Under the pieces are notes generated by a model. The model was not told the origin of the DNA, searched no databases, and saw only the letters and a list, made by a program, of their open reading frames with translations. Below, in pieces: positions 8,581-17,905 of a stretch of DNA of 64,000 bases. How positions within the stretch are numbered: position 1 is the first letter of the stretch; the number at the start of each line of letters is the position of its first letter. The position numbers and the translations under genes were made by a program. This DNA is from JAMXLO01 sp963832895 (GTDB lineage: Bacteria > Pseudomonadota > Alphaproteobacteria > Acetobacterales > Acetobacteraceae), in assembly GCA_963832895.1 (NCBI GenBank), contig CAWHVQ010000024.1, forward strand, positions 124,001 to 188,000. The letters are read 5' to 3'.

Positions 8581-8622
8581 AAAAGCTCCCCCTCCCCTCA
8601 CGGAAGGGGATTCGGGGGCGGG
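8580..8622. repeat. GC-rich inverted repeat between convergent genes
   Basis: A short run with CCCCTCACGGAAGGGG and a following CGGGGGCGGGG can fold as a GC-rich hairpin. It sits between the hypothetical gene (plus) and lolD (minus), where a two-way terminator is expected. No T-run follows, so its role is uncertain. Confidence 0.4.
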
Positions 8623-8626
8623 GCGA

Positions 8627-9305
8627 TCAGACCGGCACCACCCTCCCCTCGCGCAGCGTGACGGTCCGGTTCATCCGTGCCGCAAGCTCCGGATTGTGCG
8701 TGGCAATCAGCGCCGCAAGATTCTCGCGCCGCACCATCGCCAGCAGCTCTTCGAACACCACCGACGCTGTCCCCACATCCAGGTTGCCGGTCGGCTCATC
8801 GGCCAGCAGCACCCGTGGCGCATTCGCCAACGCGCGCGCGATCGCCACCCGCTGCTGCTCGCCGCCGGACAGCTTTCCCGGCAGATGACCCGCGCGAGGC
8901 GCCAGCCCGAACGACGCCAACAACGCCATCGCCCTCTCGGCCGCCATCTTGCGAGACCTGCCGGCGATCATCTGCGGCAGCACGACGTTCTCCAGCGCGG
9001 TGAACTCGCCAAGCAGATGATGAAACTGATAGACGAAGCCGATCGTGTCGCGCCGGATCGCAGTGCGCGCGGCATCGGGCAACGCACCGGCGTCACGTCC
9101 CTCGACAAACACCGAGCCGCCGTCTGGCTTTTCAAGCAGTCCCGCAAGATGCAGCAGCGTCGATTTGCCGGCACCCGACGGTGCCACCAGTGCCACGATC
9201 TCGCCCGCGTGCAGGGTCAGGTCGGCACCGCGCAGTACCCGAAAGTTCGCCGGCCTCGGTGCGAAAAATCCGGCGCACATCGCGCAGAGCCAGCGGATCA
9301 CTCAT
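8627..9305 (-). CDS. lolD: Lipoprotein-releasing ABC transporter ATP-binding protein, apparent frameshift near codon 22
   Basis: LolD is the ATPase of the LolCDE complex, which releases lipoproteins from the inner membrane. The natural start is the ATG at 9305, overlapping the lolC/E stop, and gives MSDPLALRDVRRIFRTEAGEL. The reading then leaves frame: one extra base in the CCC at 9238-9240 (GGG on the coding strand) separates it from the rest, which resumes as VLRGADLTL in another frame. Removing one base restores a 225-residue protein. In the downstream frame, opened by a GTG at 9301, Walker A (APSGAGKST, residues 40-48), the LSGGEQQ signature (144-150) and Walker B (VLLADE, 164-169) are intact. 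The gene is normally essential, so a sequence error or translation from the GTG is more likely than true loss. Confidence 0.88.
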
Positions 9306-10548
9306 GCCGCAGCGCCTCGACCGGATCGGTGCGCGCGGCACGCCAGCTTGGATACAGAGTCGCCAGCAGCGACAGCACCAGCGCCATCACGGCCACCTGC
9401 GTGACCTCATGCCAGTCGAGCCGCGCCGGCAGGTGCGTCAGGTAGTACACTTCGGGATTGAACACCGAGGTGCCGGTGATCGCCTCCACCCAGTGCTGGA
9501 TGGTCTCGATGTTCCAGCAGAACAGCACGCCAAGCACCAGGCCGACCACAGTGCCGGTGAAGCCGACCGACGCGCCGCACATCAGGAAGATGCGCATCAC
9601 CGCACCTCGGCCCGCGCCCAGCGTGCGCAGCACGGCGATATCGCGCGTCTTGTCCTTCACCATCATGATCAGCGAGCTGATCACGTTGAACGCCGCCACC
9701 AATATGATCAGCGTCAGGATCAGGAACATGACATTCTGTTCCACCTGCACCGCGGCAAAGAAGCTGTTGTTGCTCTGCGTCCAGTCGACGATCTGCACCT
9801 CTGTGCCACGCAATGCATCAAAGATCGCTCGGTGCACCGCGGTAACCCGCTCCGGGTCGCTCACCATCACCTCGAGCTGCGTGGCGACGTCGGGTTTCTG
9901 GAAATAGACCTGAGCCGCTTCCAGCGGCAGAAACACATAGCCGGTGTCGTATTCGTTCTCGCCCACCTGAAAGATCGCGACCACCTTGTAGGCGCGCACA
10001 CGTGGCACCGTGCCAAACGCCGTCGCCGCCCCCTGTGGCGAAATCAGCGTGAGGTCCAAACCGACATTCAGCGCGAAGCGTCGTGCCAGACCGACGCCGA
10101 TGGCGATCGCATCGTCCCCCTTAAAGTTGTCGAGCGATCCGGCCAGGATGTGGCCGCTCACCGATTTCAGCGACTTCAGGTCCGACTGACGGATACCCCG
10201 CACGAAGCCGCCCGATGACTGCCCCTGCCCGCCGCTCAGCAGCACCTGCCCGTCGACGACCGGAATCACCGAGACAACGTCAGGGATCTTTCGAATGCGT
10301 CCGGCTACCGCGTCGAAATTGGCAAGCTGGCCGCCGACGCCGTACACCCCGAGATGGCCGTTGAAGCCGAGGATGCGCGATAGCAGATCCACTTTGAAAC
10401 CGCCCATCACGCTCATCACGATGATCAGTGTAGCCACGCCCAGAGCGATGCCGACGAGCGAGAAGATCGCGATGACCGAGACAAAGCGCTCGCCTCGGCG
10501 GGCGCGCAGATAGCGGCCCGCGACCGCGCGTTCGAAGGGTCCGAACAT
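9298..10548 (-). CDS. lolC: Lipoprotein-releasing system permease LolC/LolE
   Basis: This 416-residue inner-membrane protein has one helix near the N-terminus (about residues 25-50), a large periplasmic domain and three C-terminal helices, the LolC/E and MacB-like plan. The N-terminus has RYLRARRGERFVSVIAIFSL and then GIALGVATLIIVMSVMGGF, both family hallmarks. With LolD it takes lipoproteins from the inner membrane and hands them to LolA. Only one permease is present, as is usual in alphaproteobacteria, where a single LolC/E-type protein can form a homodimer. Its stop overlaps the lolD start by eight bases, and it follows proS by ten bases, so the three are probably cotranscribed. Confidence 0.92.
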   Translation of the reverse strand: MFGPFERAVAGRYLRARRGERFVSVIAIFSLVGIALGVATLIIVMSVMGGFKVDLLSRILGFNGHLGVYGVGGQLANFDAVAGRIRKIPDVVSVIPVVDGQVLLSGGQGQSSGGFVRGIRQSDLKSLKSVSGHILAGSLDNFKGDDAIAIGVGLARRFALNVGLDLTLISPQGAATAFGTVPRVRAYKVVAIFQVGENEYDTGYVFLPLEAAQVYFQKPDVATQLEVMVSDPERVTAVHRAIFDALRGTEVQIVDWTQSNNSFFAAVQVEQNVMFLILTLIILVAAFNVISSLIMMVKDKTRDIAVLRTLGAGRGAVMRIFLMCGASVGFTGTVVGLVLGVLFCWNIETIQHWVEAITGTSVFNPEVYYLTHLPARLDWHEVTQVAVMALVLSLLATLYPSWRAARTDPVEALRHE

Positions 10549-10558
10549 GCGCTGCGCG

Positions 10559-11869
10559 TTATCCCCGAAGCAGCGTCAAGGCGTCGTCCGGCGACACTTC
10601 GCTGCGCTCTCCTGTCGCGCGGCGCTTCATCTCAACCTTGCCGGCGGCAGCGCCACGCGGACCGACGATGATCTGCCACGGATGGCCCATCAGATCGGCG
10701 TCCGCGAACTTCGCCCCGGCGCGTTCCTCACGATCGTCGTACAGTGCGGAGGATCCAAGCTGCGCGTACAACGCCTCGCACATCGCGTCGCACGCCGCAT
10801 CGCCGCGCCGCAGGTTGAGGATCGCCGCCTTGAACGGCGCGACGCTGTCAGGCCAGATGATGCCCGCATCATCGTGGCTCGCCTCGATCACCGCTGCCAC
10901 CAGGCGCGATATGCCGACACCATAGCTGCCCATCTCGGGATGCACGTGTTTCCCGTCGGCCCCGGTCACCGTGGTGTTCATCGCCTTGGTGTAATTGGTC
11001 CCGAAATAGAAGATATGCCCGACTTCGATGCCGCGCCCTTCCCGCCGCCGCGCCGGATCGACCTGCTCCCACTTCGCCGGATCGTGCTTCTCGTCGGTCG
11101 CTGCATACATCGACGTCATCTGCTTGAAGAACGCCTCCAGATCCTCCGCGTTGTAGTCGAACCGAGCGTTCACCCAGTCGATGTTCTCGAAATCGGAGTC
11201 GTAATACACTTGGCTCTCGCCGGTCGGCGCCAGGATGATGAATTCGTGGCTCAGCTCACCACCGATTGGGCCACTCTCGGCAACCATCGGAATCGCCTTC
11301 AGCCCCATGCGCTGGAAGGTGCGCATATAGGCCAACATCATCGTTCGGTAACTCACCACCGCGCCGGCATAATCGAAATCGAACGAGTAAGCGTCCTTCA
11401 TCAGGAATTCGCGTCCACGCATCACGCCAAAGCGTGGCCGCACCTCGTCGCGGAATTTCCATTGGACGTGATACAGGATCTGCGGCAGCTCGCGATAAGA
11501 ATGCACCGACTGACGGAACAGATCGGTGATCACCTCCTCATTGGTCGGCCCGTACAGCATGTCGCGCTCGTGCCGATCGCGAATACGCAGCATCTCCTTG
11601 CCATAGTCATCGTAGCGCCCGCTCTCGCGCCACAACTCTGCCGACTGGATCGTCGGCATCAGCACTTCCTGTGCACCGGCTGCGTTCTGCTCCTCGCGCA
11701 CGATGCGCTCGATATTCCTCAGCACGCGGTAGCCCAGAGGCAGCCACGCGTAGATGCCAGCCGAGGTCTGCCGCACCAGACCGGCGCGAAGCATCAGCCG
11801 GTGCGAGGCGATCTGCGCTTCGGCAGGCGTCTCCTTCATGGTCGGAATGAAGCTACGGGACAGGCGCAT
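10559..11869 (-). CDS. proS: Proline--tRNA ligase, short alphaproteobacterial type
   Basis: ProS charges tRNA-Pro with proline in the cytoplasm. The 436-residue protein begins MRLSRSFIPTMKETPAEAQI and has the class II synthetase motifs, including RQTSAGIYAWLPLG, the motif 2 region FRDEVRPRFGVMRGREFLMK and a C-terminal anticodon-binding domain. It is much shorter than the approximately 570-residue E. coli enzyme because the editing insertion between motifs 2 and 3 is missing, as is normal in this class. The order rnj, DUF1467, proS, lolC, lolD is conserved in the group. The 294 bases upstream (11870-12163) hold no gene and include an AT-richer stretch around 11990-12060 that may contain the promoter. 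Confidence 0.95.
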   Translation of the reverse strand: MRLSRSFIPTMKETPAEAQIASHRLMLRAGLVRQTSAGIYAWLPLGYRVLRNIERIVREEQNAAGAQEVLMPTIQSAELWRESGRYDDYGKEMLRIRDRHERDMLYGPTNEEVITDLFRQSVHSYRELPQILYHVQWKFRDEVRPRFGVMRGREFLMKDAYSFDFDYAGAVVSYRTMMLAYMRTFQRMGLKAIPMVAESGPIGGELSHEFIILAPTGESQVYYDSDFENIDWVNARFDYNAEDLEAFFKQMTSMYAATDEKHDPAKWEQVDPARRREGRGIEVGHIFYFGTNYTKAMNTTVTGADGKHVHPEMGSYGVGISRLVAAVIEASHDDAGIIWPDSVAPFKAAILNLRRGDAACDAMCEALYAQLGSSALYDDREERAGAKFADADLMGHPWQIIVGPRGAAAGKVEMKRRATGERSEVSPDDALTLLRG

Positions 11870-12163
11870 CGCGGGCTCGGTCCATCTGATTGCGGGGCGG
11901 CGACCCTAACCGGCGGCAGCGTGGTCCGCCAGCCCGGCACTGTTGCATCTGCCGAAAATTTTTGTGCGCCGCACAACCGGAACCGCGCAATAAAATCTCG
12001 GCGAATGAGGGATTTTGGTACTTAACGACGTGACTTTTCGTTCACGAACGGTTAACAAGAGTGTGGGCCAGCGGCGCTTCGGGCGCGGGGCCAAGTTTGG
12101 GGAGGAAACGCCGTCACACGGCAGGTCGGAGGACCATCCTCTTCCCTGACCGTGGTGGCGGCG

Positions 12164-12424
12164 TCAGTCGTTCGGGGCGGCAAACCAGCCGTGCCGGAAG
12201 CTCACGTAGTCGCTGGTGATCAGCAGCCAGGCAGCAAACCAGACCACGGCGGCGACCAGCGTTGTGACCACCACCTTCATCAGCAGCCGCGGGTGCTCCG
12301 GTGCGCCACGCCAGCCGGTCTGCTCATCGGGATCCTCGATCGGGTGCGTGCCGATCGGCAAAACCGCGAACAGCGCAATCCACCAGATCAGAATGTACAG
12401 AACCGCACCGGTGAACCAGTTCAT
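12164..12424 (-). CDS. DUF1467 family small membrane protein
   Basis: This 86-residue protein has two membrane helices, about residues 5-25 and 50-70, separated by a loop with PIGTHPIEDPDEQTGWRGAP. It matches the DUF1467 family, which in alphaproteobacteria usually lies between rnj and proS, as here. Its ATG overlaps the rnj stop by four bases, so it is probably translated together with RNase J. The function is unknown. Confidence 0.88.
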   Translation of the reverse strand: MNWFTGAVLYILIWWIALFAVLPIGTHPIEDPDEQTGWRGAPEHPRLLMKVVVTTLVAAVVWFAAWLLITSDYVSFRHGWFAAPND

Positions 12425-14067
12425 ACGCGCAGCAGATGCACGTCCACCAGCGGCCGCTTCTGCAACCGCCGCCCCAGCGCCCGACGCAACGCCGCGCGTG
12501 CCGCATCGGTGAGCGTCGCATCGTCGCGACGAAGCGATATCGGCAGACCTTCCAGCGCGTCAGCAAACTCGCTGCCTACTCGGCCGAGTTCCGCATCATC
12601 GCTGTCGAACAAGCCGGGCGCACTGACGCGTGGTTCGCCGCGTAGCCGACCGTTGGCGTCCACCGCAATGCTTGCCAGCACGACACCATTGAACAGCATC
12701 CGCCGCCGCGCGCTCATCACGCCGCCGCCAAACGGCATGAGGCGATTGCCGTCCAGCACAAGCCGGGCCACCGGTGCACTGTCCACCACCTGCGCCGCGT
12801 CGGGCGCGAGGCTCAGGACGTCGCCGTCCTCCAGCAGAAACGGCCTGGCGCCGGCCTCCTGTGCCAACGCGGCATGCGCCGACAGATGCCGCCATTCGCC
12901 ATGCGTCGGCACCGCGTAGCGCGGCTTCACCAGGCGATACAACCGCCGAAGTTCATCGCGGGCCGGATGGCCGGAGACGTGTACCAGGTGATCGACGTCC
13001 GTCATCAGATGGACGCCGCGGCGCACGAGATTGTCCTGGACGGTGCCGATCGCGCGCTCATTGCCGGGGATCACACGTGAGGAGAACACCACGGTATCGC
13101 CCTCCCCCAGCGCGACGCGCGGATGGGTATCCATGGCAATTCGCGCCAGTGCGCTGCGCGGTTCACCTTGGCTGCCGGTAACCAGCATCAACAGGTTGTC
13201 GTCAGGCACATCGTCGACATCGTTCTCCGTCAGGAATGGCGGCAGATCACGCAGATAACCGCACTCACGCGCGGCGGCGTCCAGGTTGCGCAGCGAGCGG
13301 CCGACAAGTGCCACACTGCGGCCGGCCGCGTGCGCCGCGTGGGCCACCGATTCGACGCGCACGATGTTGGACGCGAAGCAGGTAACCGCGATGCGTCCAC
13401 GCAGGTCGCGCAGCAACGCCGTGAGACTTTGCCGCACCTCGGCTTCGCTGCCGGAATGGCCTTCCACCATGGCATTGGTGGAATCGCAGATCATCGCCAG
13501 CACGCCTCGCTCGCCGAGCGCCGCCAGTGCCAACTCATCCGTCCGCGGCCCGATCAGCGGCTCGGGATCCAGTTTCCAATCACCGGTGTGCAGCAGCACG
13601 CCGTGCGGCGTATCGATCACCAGCGCCTGCGCCTCGAGGATGGAATGCGTGACGCGGAGAAACTGCAGCCTGAAGGGCGCCAGATCGATTGAGCCGCCCG
13701 GCGGCACAATGTGCAGTTTGACCTGATTGACCAATTGCACCTCGGCCAGTTTGCGGCGCAGCACCGTGGCGGCGAACGGTGTGGCATAGACCGGGCAGCG
13801 CAGTTGCGGCCAAAGCCAGGCGACGGCACCGATATGGTCCTCATGCGCGTGGGTGATGACCAGGCCGACCAGTTGATCGCGGCGATCGGCGATATAGCCG
13901 GGGTCGGGCATCATCACATCGACCTCGGGATGTGCCGCGCCACCGAAGCCAATGCCGCAGTCCACCGCGAGCCATTTGCCCTCGCAGCGGTAAAGGTTCA
14001 GGTTCATTCCGATCTCACCCGTCCCGCCCAGCGGCAGGAAGGCCAGATCGCTGTTCTCAAAGTCCAT
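12421..14067 (-). CDS. rnj: Ribonuclease J
   Basis: This 548-residue metallo-beta-lactamase/beta-CASP RNase has 5'-3' exonuclease and endonuclease activity and acts in rRNA and mRNA maturation. The zinc-binding motif HAHEDHIGA lies at residues 73-81 after a typical FLPLGGTGEIGMN start. Further on are a beta-CASP segment with SGSEAEV and the VSGHPARDELRRL motif with its conserved histidine. The gene follows coaX by twelve bases and overlaps the DUF1467 gene. The length fits the family. Confidence 0.95.
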   Translation of the reverse strand: MDFENSDLAFLPLGGTGEIGMNLNLYRCEGKWLAVDCGIGFGGAAHPEVDVMMPDPGYIADRRDQLVGLVITHAHEDHIGAVAWLWPQLRCPVYATPFAATVLRRKLAEVQLVNQVKLHIVPPGGSIDLAPFRLQFLRVTHSILEAQALVIDTPHGVLLHTGDWKLDPEPLIGPRTDELALAALGERGVLAMICDSTNAMVEGHSGSEAEVRQSLTALLRDLRGRIAVTCFASNIVRVESVAHAAHAAGRSVALVGRSLRNLDAAARECGYLRDLPPFLTENDVDDVPDDNLLMLVTGSQGEPRSALARIAMDTHPRVALGEGDTVVFSSRVIPGNERAIGTVQDNLVRRGVHLMTDVDHLVHVSGHPARDELRRLYRLVKPRYAVPTHGEWRHLSAHAALAQEAGARPFLLEDGDVLSLAPDAAQVVDSAPVARLVLDGNRLMPFGGGVMSARRRMLFNGVVLASIAVDANGRLRGEPRVSAPGLFDSDDAELGRVGSEFADALEGLPISLRRDDATLTDAARAALRRALGRRLQKRPLVDVHLLRV

Positions 14068-14079
14068 TCGTTGCTTTCG

Positions 14080-14889
14080 TCAGTCCTGTTCGATCAGACG
14101 TGTCTTGTCTGGACGCAATGTGGGGGCGGCATTGCGTTCGGCCAACAGTCGCAGGCCATCCAGGGTAAGATCGGGCTCGATCTGCTCGATAACCATGGTG
14201 CCTTCAGCCACCAGTGGCGCGAGGCCACCCGTGGCGACCACCTGCATCGGACCGCCGTACTCCGCCTTGATGCGCGCAACAAGGCCCTCGACCATGGCGA
14301 CGTAGCCCCAGTAGATACCGGACTGCATGGCCGGCACGGTCTGCCGGCCGATCACCGCCTGCGGCCGCGCGATGCCGATGCGGGGAAGCTGCGCCGCGGC
14401 CTGATGCAGCGCTTCCAGCGATAAATTGATCCCGGGGCAGATGACACCTCCCAAATAGGCGCCGTCCTTGTCCACCACGTCGAAGGTCGTGGCGGTGCCG
14501 AAATCGACGATAATCAGCGGACCGCCGAACCGCCGGTGAGCGGCGAGCGTGTTGAGCAGCCGGTCGGCGCCGACCTCCGCCGGATTGACGACCCGGATGT
14601 CGAAGCCCCAATCGAGGATGGAACGGGCGACCAGCGGCTCGATGCTGAACCAGTCGCGACACAGGCGGCGCAGGTTATAGAGCGCGGCCGGAACGACGGT
14701 GCCTATCACGGCGGCGGAAATGTCGTCACGCTTGAGCCCGACATGGTCGAACAGGCTCATTAGCCAGACGCCGTATTCGTCCGACGTGCGTTGCGGATCG
14801 GTACGAACGCGCCAGATGCCTCGCCACGCGGCGCCGTCCCGTACGGCGAAAACGACATTGGTGTTGCCGCAGTCTACGACAAGAAGCAT
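14080..14889 (-). CDS. coaX: Type III pantothenate kinase
   Basis: CoaX phosphorylates pantothenate, the first step of coenzyme A synthesis, and does not respond to feedback by CoA. The 269-residue protein opens MLLVVDCGNTNVVFAV with the phosphate-binding motif at residues 6-11, has GADRLLNTLAAHRR in the middle and IIVDFGTATTFDVV near 126-139. All key acidic residues are present. Its start codon overlaps the end of nuoN by 16 bases. In many alphaproteobacteria a biotin-protein ligase gene (birA) lies between nuoN and coaX; it is absent here. Confidence 0.95.
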   Translation of the reverse strand: MLLVVDCGNTNVVFAVRDGAAWRGIWRVRTDPQRTSDEYGVWLMSLFDHVGLKRDDISAAVIGTVVPAALYNLRRLCRDWFSIEPLVARSILDWGFDIRVVNPAEVGADRLLNTLAAHRRFGGPLIIVDFGTATTFDVVDKDGAYLGGVICPGINLSLEALHQAAAQLPRIGIARPQAVIGRQTVPAMQSGIYWGYVAMVEGLVARIKAEYGGPMQVVATGGLAPLVAEGTMVIEQIEPDLTLDGLRLLAERNAAPTLRPDKTRLIEQD

Positions 14890-16370
14890 GGGTGTGCGAT
14901 CCCGGCGGCCATTGGTTCGTCGCTTCTCTCCGTGCAAAGACAGATCATGAGCCAAACAGTACCTTTCGCCGCGGCCTGCGCCGCGCCTACGAACGGCGCG
15001 GGGAAGACGAAGAAGAATGTGGTGAACAGCCCGCTGGCCGCGGCGACAAAGGACAGCGACGCGGGGCGCGGATCGAACGGCGCCTCCGGTGCATCGAAGT
15101 ACATGATTTTGACGACGCGCAGGTAGTAGTAGGCCCCTATCACGGAAGTCAGCACACCGATGATGGCGAGCGCCCACATGCCGGTCTGCACGGCGGCAAG
15201 GAACACGTAGAGCTTGCCGAAGAAGCCGGAAAGCGGCGGGATGCCGGCCATCGAGAACATAAAGACGGCCATCGCCAGTGCCAGCCCCGGATCAGTCCGG
15301 GCAAGGCCGCTGAGGTCGGAAATCTGCTCCAGCGATCGACCTCGCCGGCTCATGGCGATGATGCACGCAAACGTCCCGGCGCTCATGAACACATAGACGA
15401 TGAGATAGATCAGCACACCGCGGATGCCCTCGGGGGTGCCGGCAGCCAGGCCGATGAGCGCGTAACCCATATGGCCGATCGAGGAATACGCCATCAGCCG
15501 TTTGATGCTGCGTTGACCGATCGCGGCCAGCGAGCCGAGGAGCATCGATGCGACGGACATCAGCACGATAAGGTCCTGCCAGGCGATCAGCAGGTGCCCA
15601 AACGGAGTGGCCATGGTCCGTAGCAGGAGCGCGAACGCGGCGACCTTCGGGGCGGTGGAGAAGAACACGGTTACCGACGTGGGTGCGCCTTGGTAGACAT
15701 CGGGCGTCCACATATGAAACGGCACGGCAGCGATCTTGAAGGCGAGGCCAACCAACACAAAAACGATGCCGACGATCAGGCCCGGTGAGGCATTTTCGGG
15801 GCGCGTCAGCGTCCTCGCCAATGCTGCGAAGTCCATGGTGCCGGAGAAGCCATAGACCAGGGAAATGCCATAGAGCAGCAGGCCGGAGGCCAGCGCGCCA
15901 AGCACAAAGTACTTCAGCCCAGCCTCGGACGAACGCACATCGTCTCGCGCGAACGCGGCCAGCACATACAGAGCGAGCGATTGAAGCTCCAGGCCGAGAT
16001 ACAGGGTCATCAGGTTCGCAGCCGATGCCATCACCATCATACCGGTGACGGACAGCAGCATCAGCACGGGATACTCGAAGCGCGCGATGTTGTTCTTGCG
16101 GTTGTAATCGAGCGACAGGATCAGCGCGAGCGCCGCCCCCGCGAGCACCAGGATCTTCACGAAGCTGGAGAACGCATCGGCGACAAACTGTCCGTGGTAA
16201 CCGATGCCGCGGCTCGACGTGAGCACCAGCAGTGCGGCCAGCAGAAAGGCGCCGAGTGCGAACATGCTGGACAGGAAGAAGCTGTCGTCGCGCCGCAGCA
16301 CACCGAAGATCAGGATCGCCATAGCGACGACGGACAGGACAATCTCGGGCAGTGCGATCGCCCAGTTCAT
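14874..16370 (-). CDS. nuoN: NADH-quinone oxidoreductase subunit N
   Basis: NuoN is one of the three antiporter-like proton-pumping membrane subunits of complex I. The 498-residue protein starts at the ATG at 16370 (MNWAIALPEIVLSVVAM), overlapping the nuoM stop by four bases. It has about 14 helices, including the conserved KYFVLGALASGLLLYG segment and HMWTPDVYQGAPT with the family lysines nearby. The C-terminus is odd: after PAPFVGAAQAAAKG, where NuoN proteins usually end, about 20 more residues (TVWLMICLCTERSDEPM and beyond) run into coaX. This suggests a rearranged junction where birA would lie. Confidence 0.95.
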   Translation of the reverse strand: MNWAIALPEIVLSVVAMAILIFGVLRRDDSFFLSSMFALGAFLLAALLVLTSSRGIGYHGQFVADAFSSFVKILVLAGAALALILSLDYNRKNNIARFEYPVLMLLSVTGMMVMASAANLMTLYLGLELQSLALYVLAAFARDDVRSSEAGLKYFVLGALASGLLLYGISLVYGFSGTMDFAALARTLTRPENASPGLIVGIVFVLVGLAFKIAAVPFHMWTPDVYQGAPTSVTVFFSTAPKVAAFALLLRTMATPFGHLLIAWQDLIVLMSVASMLLGSLAAIGQRSIKRLMAYSSIGHMGYALIGLAAGTPEGIRGVLIYLIVYVFMSAGTFACIIAMSRRGRSLEQISDLSGLARTDPGLALAMAVFMFSMAGIPPLSGFFGKLYVFLAAVQTGMWALAIIGVLTSVIGAYYYLRVVKIMYFDAPEAPFDPRPASLSFVAAASGLFTTFFFVFPAPFVGAAQAAAKGTVWLMICLCTERSDEPMAAGIAHPCFLS

Positions 16371-17905
16371 AGATGCGCGCCCCCCTCGCCCTGACCGGCA
16401 GCCACCTTGCTGTCGATCGTCAGTGACGCGGTATGGCGCTGTACCATAGCGGCCACCGAGGCATCCCAGAAGCTGCTGAAGCTGGACGGGTAGATCCCCA
16501 TCCACAGCGTGATCAGGATGAGCGGCACGAACAGAGCGACCTCGCGCGGCGACAGATCGAGGATTGCGCGGAGGTCCTCCTTGGTCAGGCGGCCAAATAT
16601 GATGCGACGGTAGAGGTACAGCATATAGGCCGCGCCCAGGATCATGCCGGTAGAGCCAAGGAGCGCCAGCCAGAAGTTCACCTGCAGCGAGCCGAGGATC
16701 ACCAGAAACTCGCCGACGAAGCCCGATGTGCCGGGAAGCCCCATCGAGGCCAATGTAAAGATCATGAAGGTCGTCGCGTAAAGCGGCATTCGATCGGCCA
16801 GGCCACCGAAGCGAGCGATCTCGTGGGTATGCATGCGGTCATAAATCACGCCCACGACGAGGAATAGCGCGGCCGAGACGATGCCGTGCGACAGCATTTG
16901 GAACAGCGCGCCCTGGATGCCCTGCACATTGAAGGTAAAGATGCCGATGGTCACCACGCCCATATGCGCAACGGAGGAGTATGCGATCAGCTTCTTCATG
17001 TCCTCCTGCGCCAGCGCAACCAGCGAGGTGTAGATCACAGCGACAACCGACAGCGTGAACATCAGCGGCGCGAAGTACACGGACGCCTGCGGCAGCATCG
17101 GCACGGAGAAGCGCAGGAAGCCGTACGCTCCCATCTTCAGCAGCACACCCGCCAGGATCACCGAGCCCGCGGTGGGAGCCTCCACGTGCGCGTCGGGCAG
17201 CCAGGTATGCACCGGCCACATCGGCACCTTCACCGCAAACGAGGCGAGGAAGGCGAGGAACAGCCAGTTCTGCATCCCCACCGGCATCGGCGTCTTCAGC
17301 AGCACCACGATGTCGGTGGTGCCGGCCTGGAACCACATCGCCAGCAGCGCCAGCAGCATCAGGACCGAGCCGGTCAGCGTGAACAGGAAGAACTTGAACG
17401 CGGAATAGACGCGCCGCGAGCCGCCCCAAACACCGATGATCAGGAACATCGGGATCAGCACGCCCTCGAAGAATATGTAGAACACCACGAAGTCCAGCGC
17501 GCAGAACAACCCCACCAGCATCGTCTCGAGGATGAGGAAGGTGAGCATGTACTCGCGCACCGAGCGCGTGATGACATCCCAGCTCGACAGGATGCAGATC
17601 GGTGTCAGCAGCGTGGAGAGCAGCACGAACAGCACCGAGATGCCGTCCACGCCCATCTTGTAGCCGACGCCATATTCCGGCAGCCACGGAATCTCTTCAA
17701 CGAATTGAAAACCTGGCTCGCCCGGGTCGAACCTGACCCATAGCACGAGCGACAGCACGAGCACGATCAGACTGGTCCACAATGCGGTCCAGCGCGCGTT
17801 GGAGGCGACAGTCGCCTCGTCGCCGCGCACCGACATGATGATCAGGCCGCCGACCAGCGGCAGCCAGGTGATCAGTGACAGGATCGGAAAACCGGCGGCG
17901 TTCAT
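16367..17905 (-). CDS. nuoM: NADH-quinone oxidoreductase subunit M
   Basis: This 512-residue antiporter-like subunit of the complex I membrane arm takes part in proton translocation. The start at 17905 (MNAAGFPILSLITWLPLVGG) overlaps the nuoL stop by four bases. Conserved segments include GVDGISVLFVLLSTLLTP, VKVPMWPVHTWLPDAHVEAP, with the central lysine and histidine, and LIAYSSVAHMGVV. The frame extends further upstream but only inside nuoL. The four-base overlaps on both sides show translational coupling. Confidence 0.97.
   Translation of the reverse strand: MNAAGFPILSLITWLPLVGGLIIMSVRGDEATVASNARWTALWTSLIVLVLSLVLWVRFDPGEPGFQFVEEIPWLPEYGVGYKMGVDGISVLFVLLSTLLTPICILSSWDVITRSVREYMLTFLILETMLVGLFCALDFVVFYIFFEGVLIPMFLIIGVWGGSRRVYSAFKFFLFTLTGSVLMLLALLAMWFQAGTTDIVVLLKTPMPVGMQNWLFLAFLASFAVKVPMWPVHTWLPDAHVEAPTAGSVILAGVLLKMGAYGFLRFSVPMLPQASVYFAPLMFTLSVVAVIYTSLVALAQEDMKKLIAYSSVAHMGVVTIGIFTFNVQGIQGALFQMLSHGIVSAALFLVVGVIYDRMHTHEIARFGGLADRMPLYATTFMIFTLASMGLPGTSGFVGEFLVILGSLQVNFWLALLGSTGMILGAAYMLYLYRRIIFGRLTKEDLRAILDLSPREVALFVPLILITLWMGIYPSSFSSFWDASVAAMVQRHTASLTIDSKVAAGQGEGGAHL

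Noticed and set aside
9235..9260. Programmed frameshift in lolD
   Set aside because: No slippery site or stimulatory structure is apparent, and no LolD is known to be frameshifted.
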